Shown: positions 51,841 through 60,778 of the stretch, piece by piece
How positions within the stretch are numbered: position 1 is the stretch's first letter
Layout: every line of letters starts with the position of its first letter
Program-made: the position numbers and the translations under genes
Notes under the pieces: generated by a model
Databases searched by the model: none
Told to the model about the DNA's origin: nothing
The model's input: only the letters and a program-made list of their open reading frames with translations
Assembly (NCBI GenBank): GCA_024401355.1
Contig: JAKSLF010000011.1
Coordinates: 1-64,000, forward strand
Length of the DNA stretch: 64,000 nt
Direction: 5' to 3'
From: Bacteroidales bacterium
GTDB taxonomy: Bacteria; Bacteroidota; Bacteroidia; Bacteroidales; Marinilabiliaceae

Positions 51841-52761
51841 TTACTCAACAAATTCTTTTCTAACCTCATTAACTTTATCGGTCAAGAGATTAAGAATATC
51901 TGGAGATATTTCGCTCTTAATACCTGCTTTGATTCTTGTCAACTTAGCATCTGCATCAGTTGTCGCAATAACCTGTCCCTGTGGATCGGCCTTTACTTCA
52001 TCAAAAATAGTCTTTATCTCCAACATCTTTCCTGCCAAATATGTCAAATCATCATCAACACCATTAGGATTATTGGAATCAAGTATATTCATGACAGTAG
52101 TCAAAGCCAATTTCTGAGCAATAATACGTTCAGTCAATTGCTTGTTGCCATTCTCATTTCCCTTAATAATATTAAGAGCAATATACAAACCCTCAGTCCA
52201 GCCACCAACCATAACAGCTACAGCAATATTCTTTCTATTGTTTTCTGTCAGATACTGATTGGCATTCATATATACCTCAGATACAATATTCAGCATTTCG
52301 TCTTTTGATGATTGCTGAGACTCAAATTTCTTTATCGTTCCTTCATCAATCAACTGAACAATGCCAAGACGATCAGTCAACTGCTTTAATGATGTAATGT
52401 AATCAACAGTCTTCTGCGACTGATTGAATATGTTAGCAAAACTCATATCTGTAGAATATACGCCCAAATTAAGAGCCATCTTCAAATTAGACGTATAAGT
52501 ACTAGCCTTGTTAATATCATTCAACAAATCTTCATCATACTTTGCACCTGTTCCCTTCATCAAGGAAGCTACCTCTACAGGGGCAGGCAGAGTATAAAGA
52601 ATAGACTTTGACTAATTCAAATCATCCTTTGCGGATACTTCATCTACTGTCATAGACGCATTCTTGTCATCAAGATCACTAGTTGTCTTGCTTCTATTAC
52701 AAGATGTCATTACAGTAATAGCACATGCTACAAATCCGGATATTACTAACCAGTTCTTCAT
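51841..52761 (-). pseudogene. Conserved lipoprotein gene interrupted by an in-frame TAG
   Basis: The ATG at 52761 opens MKNWLVISGFVACAITVMTS then C, an SPII signal. It runs 49 codons to DDLN and a TAG (52612-52614), then continues in the same frame with SKSILYTLPAPVEVASLMKG and 240 further residues ending at a TAA. The second part contains ALNLGVYSTDMSFANIFNQS and AVAVMVGGWTEGLYIALNII, segments I recognise from a conserved Bacteroidetes lipoprotein family in which SKSILY-LP-PVE follows a short linker. Without read-through only a 49-residue fragment would be exported. The rest is intact, so selection appears to have been lost only recently, or not at all. The function is unknown. Confidence 0.7.
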
Positions 52762-52883
52762 TTTATATAGCTTTATTTGTCTTTATACAAAATCATAGGG
52801 GACACTCATTCTCCTATTTTTCCGCTAAAATACTAATTTTTATTTGTTAATACAAAAAACACACAACAATTTTTCATCGACAA

Positions 52884-53561
52884 CTACATTTGATAATATC
52901 GCTTACCAAATATTCCATTTCCAATTCTAACCAATGTAGACCCACACTCAACAGCAATTTTATAATCCCCCGTCATTCCCATACTTATTTCTTTAAAAGA
53001 ATCCTTATCATTAAAATATTCGACTTTACATTTATCGAATATTGATTTTATCTTACTGAATTCCGCCCTCACCTGGATCATGTCATCTGTAAACGATGCC
53101 ATACCCATCACGCCACATATCTCTACATTCTGCAAATTCCTCCAGCAACCCTCTGCCAGCATTCCATACAATTCTTCCTCCAATAATCCGAATTTTGTCT
53201 CTTCCTGAGCGACATGAACTTGCAACAAAACATTAATCACACGATTATGCTTTTGAGCCTCTTTATTAATTGCTTGCAACAGTTTCAAACTATCTACACT
53301 ATGGATCATATATACGTATGATGCCATATATTTTATCTTGTTTGTCTGCAAATGACCAATAAAATGCCATTTTATGTCTTTAGGCAGAGCCTCATATTTT
53401 TCGTCTAATTCCTGGACTTTGTTCTCGCCAAAATGACGCTGACCACAATTATATGCTTCCTCAACATCCTCTTTCGGGAATGTCTTGGAAACAGCTATAA
53501 GTTCGACTCCCTTAGGAAGATTCTTACTGTACTCCTCTATTGCTTCTGCTATTGGCGACAT
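52884..53561 (-). CDS. YggS/PLPBP-family pyridoxal-phosphate homeostasis protein
   Basis: This 225-residue TIM-barrel protein binds PLP through the Lys in LIAVSKTFP (about 21-29) and has the family signatures RHFGENKVQELDEKYEAL, KWHFIGHLQTNKIKYM, SVDSLKLLQAINKEA and MGMTGDYKIAVECGSTLVRI. It buffers PLP and affects amino-acid pools. I start at ATG 53561; an upstream TTG at 53585 is less likely. It lies near the PLP-dependent serC but is not in its operon because a terminator lies between. Confidence 0.92.
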   Translation of the reverse strand: MSPIAEAIEEYSKNLPKGVELIAVSKTFPKEDVEEAYNCGQRHFGENKVQELDEKYEALPKDIKWHFIGHLQTNKIKYMASYVYMIHSVDSLKLLQAINKEAQKHNRVINVLLQVHVAQEETKFGLLEEELYGMLAEGCWRNLQNVEICGVMGMASFTDDMIQVRAEFSKIKSIFDKCKVEYFNDKDSFKEISMGMTGDYKIAVECGSTLVRIGNGIFGKRYYQM

Positions 53562-53635
53562 AGTCAAACCCTTTCTTATAACCAATAATTAAAATTCATA
53601 CAAATATTCAATACTTGCAGAATAACAAACAAATA

Positions 53636-53661
53636 GCAGCCGACAAAAAATGTCGACTGCC
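53636..53661 (-). terminator. Terminator-like hairpin after serA
   Basis: GCAGCCGACA (53636-53645) pairs with TGTCGACTGC (53651-53660) with a single C-A mismatch and an AAAAA loop. It lies 20 bases past the serA stop. T-rich sequence follows on the minus strand (TATTTGTTTG). Confidence 0.6.
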
Positions 53662-53680
53662 ATTTATATTTATAACTAAA

Positions 53681-54604
53681 TTACTTGTTCAAACGGAACT
53701 TCTGGTCACCATTCTTGAAGAAGTTTACAATCTGGTGAGCAGCTGCAACACCTGCATTGATGTTTGCCTCCTGTGTCTGAGCACCCATCTTCTTTGGTGT
53801 AAAGAAATAGCGACCATCAAACTCAGAATATGCATCCTTGTTGTCTGGAGCAACGTCAGCGATATATTTGAAGTCTGCACGCTCCTTCATAAACTCAACA
53901 AGGTTCGCTTCGTCAATAACTTCCTTGCGTGCTGTATTGATAAGGACTGCATTCTTTGGCATAAGTCCAAGAAGCTTGCTGTTTATAGAACCCTTAGTCT
54001 CTGCTGTTGCTGGAATATGGAGAGATACATACTGGCAAGTCTTATAGAGTTCTTCTACAGACTTTACTGCATGAACACCTGCCTCTTCAATCTTTTCTGC
54101 TGGAACAAACTGGTCAAATGCATACACTTCCATGCCAAATCCCTTTGCAATACGTGCTACGTTACGACCTACATTGCCAAATGCATGTATACCCAACTTC
54201 TTACCCATCAATTCAACACCTGATGTACCGTTGAATCCATTACGTGCCAACATTACTGCCATACCAAAAACGAGCTCTGCCACTGCATTTGCATTCTGTC
54301 CTGGAGTATTCTCTGCACATACGTTATGAGCTGTGCATGCATCAAGGTCAAGGTTATCAAAGCCCGCACCTGCACGAACTACTATTTCAAGATTCTTTGC
54401 AGCCTCAACAACTTCCTTCGTAACTTTGTCCGAACGTACAATTATTGCATTTGCATCTTTAACTGCATCAAGAAGCTGTGAGTTTTCTGTATATTTTTCA
54501 AGAAGAGCAAGCTCATATCCTGCACCCTCAACAATTTCCTTAATCTGGTCAACTGCAACCTTTGCAAAAGGCTTCTCAGTTGCTACAAGTACTTTCTTTG
54601 CCAT
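53681..54604 (-). CDS. serA: D-3-phosphoglycerate dehydrogenase (short form)
   Basis: The 307-residue protein makes 3-phosphohydroxypyruvate, the first step of serine synthesis. It has the NAD fold GKKLGIHAFGNVGRNVARIA (about 140-160), catalytic Arg in LINTARKEVID, Glu in NKD-like DVAPDNKDAYSEFD region, and the closing FFTPKKMGAQTQEANINAG with the substrate His replaced by the MGAQT region of this subfamily. It has no ACT regulatory domain. serC lies upstream with a terminator-like stem between the two. Confidence 0.9.
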   Translation of the reverse strand: MAKKVLVATEKPFAKVAVDQIKEIVEGAGYELALLEKYTENSQLLDAVKDANAIIVRSDKVTKEVVEAAKNLEIVVRAGAGFDNLDLDACTAHNVCAENTPGQNANAVAELVFGMAVMLARNGFNGTSGVELMGKKLGIHAFGNVGRNVARIAKGFGMEVYAFDQFVPAEKIEEAGVHAVKSVEELYKTCQYVSLHIPATAETKGSINSKLLGLMPKNAVLINTARKEVIDEANLVEFMKERADFKYIADVAPDNKDAYSEFDGRYFFTPKKMGAQTQEANINAGVAAAHQIVNFFKNGDQKFRLNK

Positions 54605-54632
54605 TGAATAATTATATATTTTTGAAAATCAG

Positions 54633-54662
54633 AAAAACCGGAAGCGAACACCTCCGGTTTTG
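54633..54662 (-). terminator. Stem-loop with T tract between serC and serA
   Basis: On the minus strand AAAACCGGA, a ten-base loop and TCCGGTTTTT, followed by CTGATTTTC, form a strong intrinsic-terminator-like structure (54633-54662). It sits only 18 bases past the serC stop and 29 bases ahead of serA, so it may partly attenuate serA expression rather than end the operon. Confidence 0.7.
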
Positions 54663-54679
54663 TTATAGTTTATTGCTTT

Positions 54680-55756
54680 TTAGTGCTTAGCCTCAAATTC
54701 CTTCATTGTAGCAACAAGTGCATCAACACTCTCCTCAGGCAATGCATTGTATGTTGAAGCACGGAAACCACCAACTGAACGGTGACCCTTGATACCAATC
54801 ATACCCTGAGCTGTTGCATAATCCAAGAATTCCTTCTCCAACTCCTTATACTCGTCATTCATAATCCAGCAAATATTCATGTATGAACGGTCTGCTGCAT
54901 CAAGTACTGTTGGCTTGAAGAGCTTGTTGCGCTCGATTTCGCTATAAAGCTTGTCTGCCTTTACAACCTTGCGGCGCTCCATCTCTGCTACACCACCCTG
55001 AGCCTTGAGCCACTTCAATGTCTGAAGAGCTGCAAATACTGAAGAACATGGAGGTGTATTGAACATTGAGCTTGCATCAATGTGAGTTCTATAGTCAAGC
55101 ATTGTAGGAATCTTACGATCAACCTTGCCAAGTGCGTCAACCTTTACAATCGCAAATGTCAAACCTGCAGGAGCGAGGTTCTTCTGTGCACCACCATATA
55201 TAAGGTTATACTTAGAAACATCAAGACGACGGCTGAAGATATCTGATGACATATCAGCAATCAAAGGAACCTTTACATCTGGATCATATTTAATCTCTGT
55301 ACCATAGATTGTGTTGTTTGTTGTGATGTGGAAATAATCAGCATCTGCTGGTACAAGAGCTTCAAAATTCTTTGGAATGTAGCAATATGTCTTATCTTCT
55401 GATGAAGCAACTTCAACCACTTCACCAAACAATGTAGCTTCCTTCTGTGCCTTCTTTGCCCACACACCTGTCTTGAGATATGCAGCCTTCTTATTGAGGA
55501 AGTTGAATGGAGCCATGCAGAACTGAAGACTTGCACCACCACCAAGGAACACAACTTCATAGCCTTCTGGAATCTCAAGAAGCTCCTTGAAGAGCTGCTG
55601 TGCCTCAACGTTTACTGCATCGAACTCTTTGCTTCGGTGAGATATTTCAAGAAGTGAGAGGCCTGTGCCTGCAAAGTTGAGAACTGCATCTGCTGTCGCC
55701 TTAATTGTCTCCTGAGGGAGTATTGATGGGCCAGCATAGAAATTGTGCTTTTTCAT
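54680..55756 (-). CDS. serC: Phosphoserine aminotransferase
   Basis: This 358-residue PLP enzyme converts phosphohydroxypyruvate to phosphoserine. Motifs are [56 protein letters not shown], the PLP Lys in [17 protein letters not shown] (about 195) and [17 protein letters not shown] near the C-terminus. It is the first gene of serC-serA. The upstream 233 bases contain a TAATTTTG box (complement of 55851-55858) but no clear -33. Confidence 0.96.
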   Translation of the reverse strand: MKKHNFYAGPSILPQETIKATADAVLNFAGTGLSLLEISHRSKEFDAVNVEAQQLFKELLEIPEGYEVVFLGGGASLQFCMAPFNFLNKKAAYLKTGVWAKKAQKEATLFGEVVEVASSEDKTYCYIPKNFEALVPADADYFHITTNNTIYGTEIKYDPDVKVPLIADMSSDIFSRRLDVSKYNLIYGGAQKNLAPAGLTFAIVKVDALGKVDRKIPTMLDYRTHIDASSMFNTPPCSSVFAALQTLKWLKAQGGVAEMERRKVVKADKLYSEIERNKLFKPTVLDAADRSYMNICWIMNDEYKELEKEFLDYATAQGMIGIKGHRSVGGFRASTYNALPEESVDALVATMKEFEAKH

Positions 55757-55850
55757 CTCTTTTTTTGTATTTAATGTTATTTTTCTATTTATTTCAGTTT
55801 ATTATCAGAATAAATTCAACAACAATCGTATCCTTTATTCTTATCGCTGA

Positions 55851-55858
55851 CAAAATTA
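55851..55858 (-). promoter_or_regulatory. -7 box TAATTTTG upstream of serC
   Basis: The plus strand reads CAAAATTA, 95 bases upstream of the serC start. No TTG appears at the usual spacing, so support is modest. Confidence 0.35.
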
Positions 55859-55989
55859 GCGATTAACTATAGTTTTACCACATTTTTTAGACGTTTTTTT
55901 TGCTTACGACATTAAAATTTTAATATCAGCCGAAAACAACGCCCTCAAACAACACTATAAACTCTTTCTACGGCTTTGCAAAACACATT

Positions 55990-56988
55990 CTATTTGTAAA
56001 ATGTATTCCTAAAGGCAACATACTTCTTGTCTCTTGAAAATATCTTATGCCACAAAGCTGTCAAAAAGCCAAGGCCATACCCAGTAATCTGAATTAATCC
56101 AGACACAGCACTGAGCAACGATACTTTTACACTGTTCGTTTCAAAATATGCATCAACAACAAGCAATGCTACCCACAACGGAAGACAAAGAGCAAATGCC
56201 CAATGTACCCATATTCCCAACGCAATTGAAACAGGAATACCTATAACAAATAACGCAGGCAACAGATGCACTAGTTTCAACGCCCCCTTATGCCTTGAAG
56301 CAAGTTCAATTCGAGCTGTACCCGATGAAAAAACCTGCTTGAAGAACGATTTGAAGGTGTTCCTCCTTTTATGATAGACAAATGTGTCGTCAATCAAACC
56401 TACTGTATATCCATTTTCAACAACACGCATGCTGAAATCTACATCTTCACCATAACGCATGTCGCTGAATCCACCAATCTTGTCAAAAACTGTCTTTCTG
56501 ACACCCAAATTAAAGCTCCTAGGATAGAATTTGTCCATTTTCTTCTTTCCACCCCTTATTCCACCTGTCGTAAACAATGATGTCATCGAATACGATATGG
56601 CTTTCTGTATGGATGAAAAGAATTGATGAGCTTTGTCTGGTCCACCAAAACAGTCAAACGGCTGACGGTCCAGATGATCTATTGTCATCTTTAGGTAGTC
56701 CGAAGGCAAGACACAGTCAGAATCCAAAAATACCAAGTATTCACCAGTCGCATACACGGCACCATTGTTTCTCGCCCTGCCTGGTCCCTGATTATCCTGA
56801 TAGATGTATTTCAAGTCAAGCTGAGACTTGAATGGCTCAACCTCTGCCTCGCAACGCTTCACCGAACCATCGTCTACAACGATTACTTCGACTTCACTTT
56901 TCAAGGCCTGCATGGTGAGCGAGTCAAGCAACTCTACTACCTCTTCAGGTCTGTTATATACTGGTATTATTACTGTTATTCTTGCCAT
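55990..56988 (-). CDS. Family 2 glycosyltransferase, membrane-associated
   Basis: The 332-residue protein has the GT-A start ARITVIIPVYNRPEEVVELL, VIVVDDGS (about 36-43), EYLVFLDSDCVLP (the DxD metal site, about 89-101) and GGFSDMRYGEDVDFSMRVVE with the acceptor-side ED. About three membrane helices are in the last 90 residues. It likely adds a sugar to a lipid-linked or surface glycan; donor and acceptor are not deducible. Its neighbours are unrelated, so it is a lone gene followed by a DUF5606-like gene. Confidence 0.88.
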   Translation of the reverse strand: MARITVIIPVYNRPEEVVELLDSLTMQALKSEVEVIVVDDGSVKRCEAEVEPFKSQLDLKYIYQDNQGPGRARNNGAVYATGEYLVFLDSDCVLPSDYLKMTIDHLDRQPFDCFGGPDKAHQFFSSIQKAISYSMTSLFTTGGIRGGKKKMDKFYPRSFNLGVRKTVFDKIGGFSDMRYGEDVDFSMRVVENGYTVGLIDDTFVYHKRRNTFKSFFKQVFSSGTARIELASRHKGALKLVHLLPALFVIGIPVSIALGIWVHWAFALCLPLWVALLVVDAYFETNSVKVSLLSAVSGLIQITGYGLGFLTALWHKIFSRDKKYVAFRNTFYK

Positions 56989-57014
56989 CTGCCACTACAC
57001 TTCAGCAATGGTGT

Positions 57015-57419
57015 TTACTTTTCCTCTTCTTCTATTTTATCTGATACAAGACCAGCAGACTGAAGTATGTTATACCAACCGAAGAGTTTCTTCAGGTCAG
57101 ATACATATATACGATCCTTGTCCCATGTAGGCAATACGTTGTCCATATACTTCTTCAATTCGTCAGATGATGCCTTCTTAGGATCAATTGCCTGCTCACC
57201 CTTTGTATACTTGTATATGTTTGCCATTACTTCCTTTAATGTAACATCGCCTTCTGTTGTATACATCGATATATCTTCAAGTGCACTTACTCGCGATGTT
57301 GCATAGGCTGGCAAACGCTTTCCTGTTGCTATGTCTTCTACTATTATTGTATTCTTACCCTGCGAAACCAACTTAAAAAGTCCGCCCTGTCCTGCTATTG
57401 AAAGAATTGCCTTTAGCAT
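57015..57419 (-). CDS. Small conserved DUF5606-like protein
   Basis: This 134-residue soluble protein starts MLKAILSIAGQGGLFKLVSQ and contains KNTIIVEDIATGKRLPAYAT, VSALEDISMYTTEGDVTLKE and a C-terminal DRIYVSDLKKLFGWYNILQS. These segments are characteristic of a Bacteroidetes-only family (DUF5606) of unknown function. A TAACTTTG box lies at the complement of 57465-57472. Confidence 0.85.
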   Translation of the reverse strand: MLKAILSIAGQGGLFKLVSQGKNTIIVEDIATGKRLPAYATSRVSALEDISMYTTEGDVTLKEVMANIYKYTKGEQAIDPKKASSDELKKYMDNVLPTWDKDRIYVSDLKKLFGWYNILQSAGLVSDKIEEEEK

Positions 57420-57464
57420 TGTCTTAATTTTATCTTTTTATAATTATTGATTTATATTTTGATG

Positions 57465-57472
57465 CAAAGTTA
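57465..57472 (-). promoter_or_regulatory. -7 box TAACTTTG upstream of the DUF5606-like gene
   Basis: A perfect -7 complement (CAAAGTTA) lies 46 bases before the start at 57419. The -33 match is weak. Confidence 0.4.
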
Positions 57473-57511
57473 GCAATATTTGCCGTTTTCACTATAATAC
57501 ATCGCTATTTT

Positions 57512-58267
57512 TTACTTCATACCTCGCGACTCCTTGATTTTCTCATAGGCTTCCTTTAGTTTCTTGAACTTCACCTCAGCCTCCTTTTGAGCCTCCTCAC
57601 CCAGCTCGGCAACTGTGTCCGGATGATATTTCTTCGCCATCATTCGATATGCTTTTTTCACCTCGTCATCCGTTGCCGACTTTGTTATCTCAAGTACCTT
57701 GTATGCATCGTCTATGTTGTCAGAACTATATGTCTTGTATGTTCCAAACAATGATTCTATATCCGCCACCGACAGACCTATAGCATATCCTATCTGCGAA
57801 ACCAGGTTCTTCTCACTGTCTGTCACAACACCGTCAGCCATGGCTATGCCAAATAATATATGTATTATTTCTAGCCTTGTACTGTAACTGACCGAATAAC
57901 GTATCGACATACACACTCTGTTGACATCCATATTCATCTTTAGAATGTCACGCAAACGTAGCAACGCTTTCCTGACTGTATCTTCATCAAAGCTTCGCTT
58001 CAATACTGTTTTTACATATTCCAGCTCTACTTTCTTTGGCTGGCCATCGGCTTTCATCATGGCCGCGATCAACACCAGCAACGCTTCTATAAAGTCTCGC
58101 TGCGCGTTACCACCATAACGGTTCTGATAATAGCCGTCACGACTGCGGCTGCTTCCCGTCTGCTGACGTCGCCAGTCTCCAGTGTCATTCGTACGCTCCT
58201 CTCTGTCTTCATGGTTCACCATGAAACGGAACAACAGATAAATAAGTAAGAAAAATAGTATGTTCAT
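57512..58267 (-). CDS. DnaJ-like membrane protein with TerB domain (DjlA type)
   Basis: The 251-residue protein has one N-terminal membrane helix ([16 protein letters not shown]), a charged linker, a TerB-like helical domain ([40 protein letters not shown], about 70-180) and a C-terminal J domain with HPD in [12 protein letters not shown] (about 225). This is the DjlA architecture, a membrane-bound DnaK co-chaperone. It heads the minus-strand group next to coaE. Confidence 0.88.
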   Translation of the reverse strand: MNILFFLLIYLLFRFMVNHEDREERTNDTGDWRRQQTGSSRSRDGYYQNRYGGNAQRDFIEALLVLIAAMMKADGQPKKVELEYVKTVLKRSFDEDTVRKALLRLRDILKMNMDVNRVCMSIRYSVSYSTRLEIIHILFGIAMADGVVTDSEKNLVSQIGYAIGLSVADIESLFGTYKTYSSDNIDDAYKVLEITKSATDDEVKKAYRMMAKKYHPDTVAELGEEAQKEAEVKFKKLKEAYEKIKESRGMK

Positions 58268-58299
58268 TTACCTGATCTTTTTAACACCAAATCCAATTA

Positions 58300-58896
58300 T
58301 CATGCCAAACGTCTTAATTCTTCATCTAATGCCAAAATTTCAGGCATTATAAAGTGATGATCATCTGTCACTATGACATAATCTGCTATTTCCACTTTCT
58401 CTTTGTCAGACATCTGATTGTTTATTCGCGACTTAACCTGCTGCTCCCCTACTCCATCACGTTTCATCACACGTTCTACTCTTTGCTCTACCGGAGCTGT
58501 AACAACAAGCAATTTGTCCATTAGCTTATGACTGCCCGACTCAATCATTATCGCTGCCTCATTAACTACGTATGGCACACCCTTGCTTTTTTGCTCTTCC
58601 GTCCATTCTATAAAGTCACGATTGACTATCGGATGAATCAACGCATTTACTTTTTGCAGTTTCTCTTTGTCAGCAAATATCACCGATGCCATTCTTTTTC
58701 TATCAAGACGCCCCATCTCATCATATATATCGTCTCCCAGTATCTGTTTTAACCCAGCTATTATCTCGCTGTTTGTCTGAGATAGATATTTCGATCGTTC
58801 GTCAGAAACATACACTGGCACGCCTATGACACGAAACATCTGCGTTATTGTAGATTTTCCACTGCCTATTCCTCCCGTTATCCCTAATTTGATCAT
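58300..58896 (-). CDS. coaE: Dephospho-CoA kinase
   Basis: This 198-residue enzyme phosphorylates dephospho-CoA in the last step of coenzyme A synthesis. It has the P-loop GITGGIGSGKST (about 5-16), a YVSDERSKYLSQTN segment, HPIVNRDFIEW and VVTAPVEQRVERVMKRDG. Its ATG overlaps the stop of the YbbR gene by four bases (ATGA), so translation is coupled. Confidence 0.95.
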   Translation of the reverse strand: MIKLGITGGIGSGKSTITQMFRVIGVPVYVSDERSKYLSQTNSEIIAGLKQILGDDIYDEMGRLDRKRMASVIFADKEKLQKVNALIHPIVNRDFIEWTEEQKSKGVPYVVNEAAIMIESGSHKLMDKLLVVTAPVEQRVERVMKRDGVGEQQVKSRINNQMSDKEKVEIADYVIVTDDHHFIMPEILALDEELRRLA

Positions 58897-59942
58897 TTCT
58901 CTACTTTGTCTTTTGCTGTTTCCGAATGACGATGCTCCAAAAGATACTCCACAAATATTGGCGAATACGATATCGACCTGATATATTTAGGATACTCTGC
59001 TAACTTCACTTTTATCTTCTGCTGATTGCTTCCCAGTTTCACGTCTTGCAAGTCTGCCACAATGTCTATGTCATTCGATGTAACAACGTCAAAGTTGCTC
59101 AATCCAAGTGACAATGTCACGTTGACCGATTGCGGGAAGGCCCTGAATGTATATCCTTCTGGCACGTTAACGGCAGTTATCGGCACACTTATTATCTTTT
59201 CTGTATACGGCTCTACACAATATGTCACTTGAGCACCCCTGGCACTGGCTTCGACTCCATTAGGCAAATCAAATTCCATACTCAAACTGATGCTGTCTCG
59301 CAAAACTATTGGCTCAAGCGGTCGCGTATATACAGCCGTCATTGTGTCTATTTTGTCATTGGTTCCCGATACCCATACCGTATCCAGCTCCAACATACGC
59401 GGACCAGAAAACATGTGCTGGCTTTCAAGCGTAACATTGTCTGTGACTATCACCGGAAGCACTTTCTTAACTCGTGTCAACAATGGGATATATACTGTAT
59501 CTATCTCTACTCGCTCCAACGCTATGTGATCTGGCAACGACTGCATCACTTCATGTGTGTATTTTCTAGGAATGAATATCGCTGCAGAATGACCATCCAC
59601 AAATGTCTTGCGCAGTTTGCTGACGTCTACTTCTATTGTCCTGCGACGTGAAGGCTTCATCATCATCAGGTCAAGTCCATCACCCGTTACAGTCGCACGA
59701 AATGCTACTATTCCATTTTCATCTACAATATAGTTGTCTGGCACGTTTACACACGTTACACCATAGTCAACATCTATCGTATAACTCTGGCGCAGTCTCT
59801 CTATCGACCACACAAGGAACGATATGGCAAGAAAGATTATAAAGGTACGGAAATCCGGACCCTTTATCACTTTCATAACATAGTCAAAATACCACGCCAA
59901 AGTATGTTTCATAGTTTCTCCAATTGTTACGGCAAAAGCCAT
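58893..59942 (-). CDS. YbbR-domain protein (CdaR-like)
   Basis: The product (about 349 residues) has one membrane helix near the N-terminus (FRTFIIFLAISFLVWSIERL) followed by an extracytoplasmic region with repeated YbbR-like strands (NVPDNYIVDENGIVAFRATV, LTRVKKVLPVIVTDNVTLES, VPEGYTFRAFPQSVNVTLSL). YbbR proteins of the CdaR type regulate CdaA, encoded at 44806 in this window. The order nusB-DUF1573-yajC-YbbR-coaE recurs in Bacteroidetes. The ATG at 59942 and the one at 59912 are both possible. Confidence 0.85.
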   Translation of the reverse strand: MAFAVTIGETMKHTLAWYFDYVMKVIKGPDFRTFIIFLAISFLVWSIERLRQSYTIDVDYGVTCVNVPDNYIVDENGIVAFRATVTGDGLDLMMMKPSRRRTIEVDVSKLRKTFVDGHSAAIFIPRKYTHEVMQSLPDHIALERVEIDTVYIPLLTRVKKVLPVIVTDNVTLESQHMFSGPRMLELDTVWVSGTNDKIDTMTAVYTRPLEPIVLRDSISLSMEFDLPNGVEASARGAQVTYCVEPYTEKIISVPITAVNVPEGYTFRAFPQSVNVTLSLGLSNFDVVTSNDIDIVADLQDVKLGSNQQKIKVKLAEYPKYIRSISYSPIFVEYLLEHRHSETAKDKVEK

Positions 59943-59995
59943 TGGCAACAATCTCGTGTCACCAATGGCATTCTATTCCGCTTGTCTCTTTATTT

Positions 59996-60304
59996 TTACT
60001 GCTGAGGCTCAGCTTGCTCAAGTATAGCGCTCTTGTCAAACACTACGTTTACACCATCTGCTATCTCTACAGTAACTTTATTGTCCTGAACCTTTACAAC
60101 CTTGCCATAAATACCACCTGTTGTCACAATGTGGCTGCCTTTTTCAAGTTTGTCACGGAAGCTATTCAAAGCCTTCTGTCGCTGCTGCTGCGGACGTATC
60201 ATGAAAAAGTAGAAAACTACTATTATCAACAGAAATGGCAACAAACTCATGAGCACACTTGGCTGCTCTGGCTGTACTGGTGCATCTAATAATGTATTGA
60301 ACAT
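59996..60304 (-). CDS. yajC: Preprotein translocase accessory subunit YajC
   Basis: The 102-residue protein has one membrane helix (SVLMSLLPFLLIIVVFYFFM) followed by IRPQQQRQKALNSFRDKLEK, GSHIVTTGGIYGKVVKVQDN and VTVEIADGVNVVFDKSAIL. This is the YajC pattern, a partner of SecDF. It stands between the DUF1573 lipoprotein gene and the YbbR gene. Confidence 0.95.
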   Translation of the reverse strand: MFNTLLDAPVQPEQPSVLMSLLPFLLIIVVFYFFMIRPQQQRQKALNSFRDKLEKGSHIVTTGGIYGKVVKVQDNKVTVEIADGVNVVFDKSAILEQAEPQQ

Positions 60305-60346
60305 ATCTTTATATTTTAAATTTATCAGAGATATTCCCCCACGGGG

Positions 60347-60778
60347 TCATCTCACTTTTGCTTTTAATCTCAATTTGACTGTCTCCACAATACCATTACC
60401 ACATTGGGCTGTCAATTTCGCCGTCTTGTATTGATATCCGTGAAGTCCCGACGTATCAAACATTAGTTCGACTGTCGTTTCGTGCCCCATCGCCACTGGC
60501 TCGCCAGAATATATGGCCTTGGTGCATCCGCAATCCGTATCAACGCCTACTATGACAAAACTGCCATCACCGTCGTTTCTCAAATTAAACTTCAGCCCAA
60601 CCACTTCCCCCTGGCTCAGCTCACCGGCATCCGCTTCTTGAGTCATCACTACAACATGACCAACTCCACTCGCTTCCGTCCGATTCACTTCTTTCGTATT
60701 GTTCCGACACGATGCCATCGAAATCAACACACAGCCATATATGGCAACAAGTATACTCCTACTCGTCAAAGTCATCAT
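60347..60778 (-). CDS. DUF1573-domain lipoprotein
   Basis: The 143-residue product starts MMTLTSRSILVAIYGCVLIS then MASC, an SPII lipobox. The DUF1573 domain contains AGELSQGEVVGLKFNLRNDG, VDTDCGCTKAIYSGEPVAMG and YQYKTAKLTAQCGNGIVETV. Bacteroidetes have many such Ig-like surface or periplasmic domains. The reading frame extends upstream to 60865 but the signal peptide fixes the start at 60778 (or 60775), inside the end of nusB (overlap about 20 bases). Confidence 0.85.
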   Translation of the reverse strand: MMTLTSRSILVAIYGCVLISMASCRNNTKEVNRTEASGVGHVVVMTQEADAGELSQGEVVGLKFNLRNDGDGSFVIVGVDTDCGCTKAIYSGEPVAMGHETTVELMFDTSGLHGYQYKTAKLTAQCGNGIVETVKLRLKAKVR

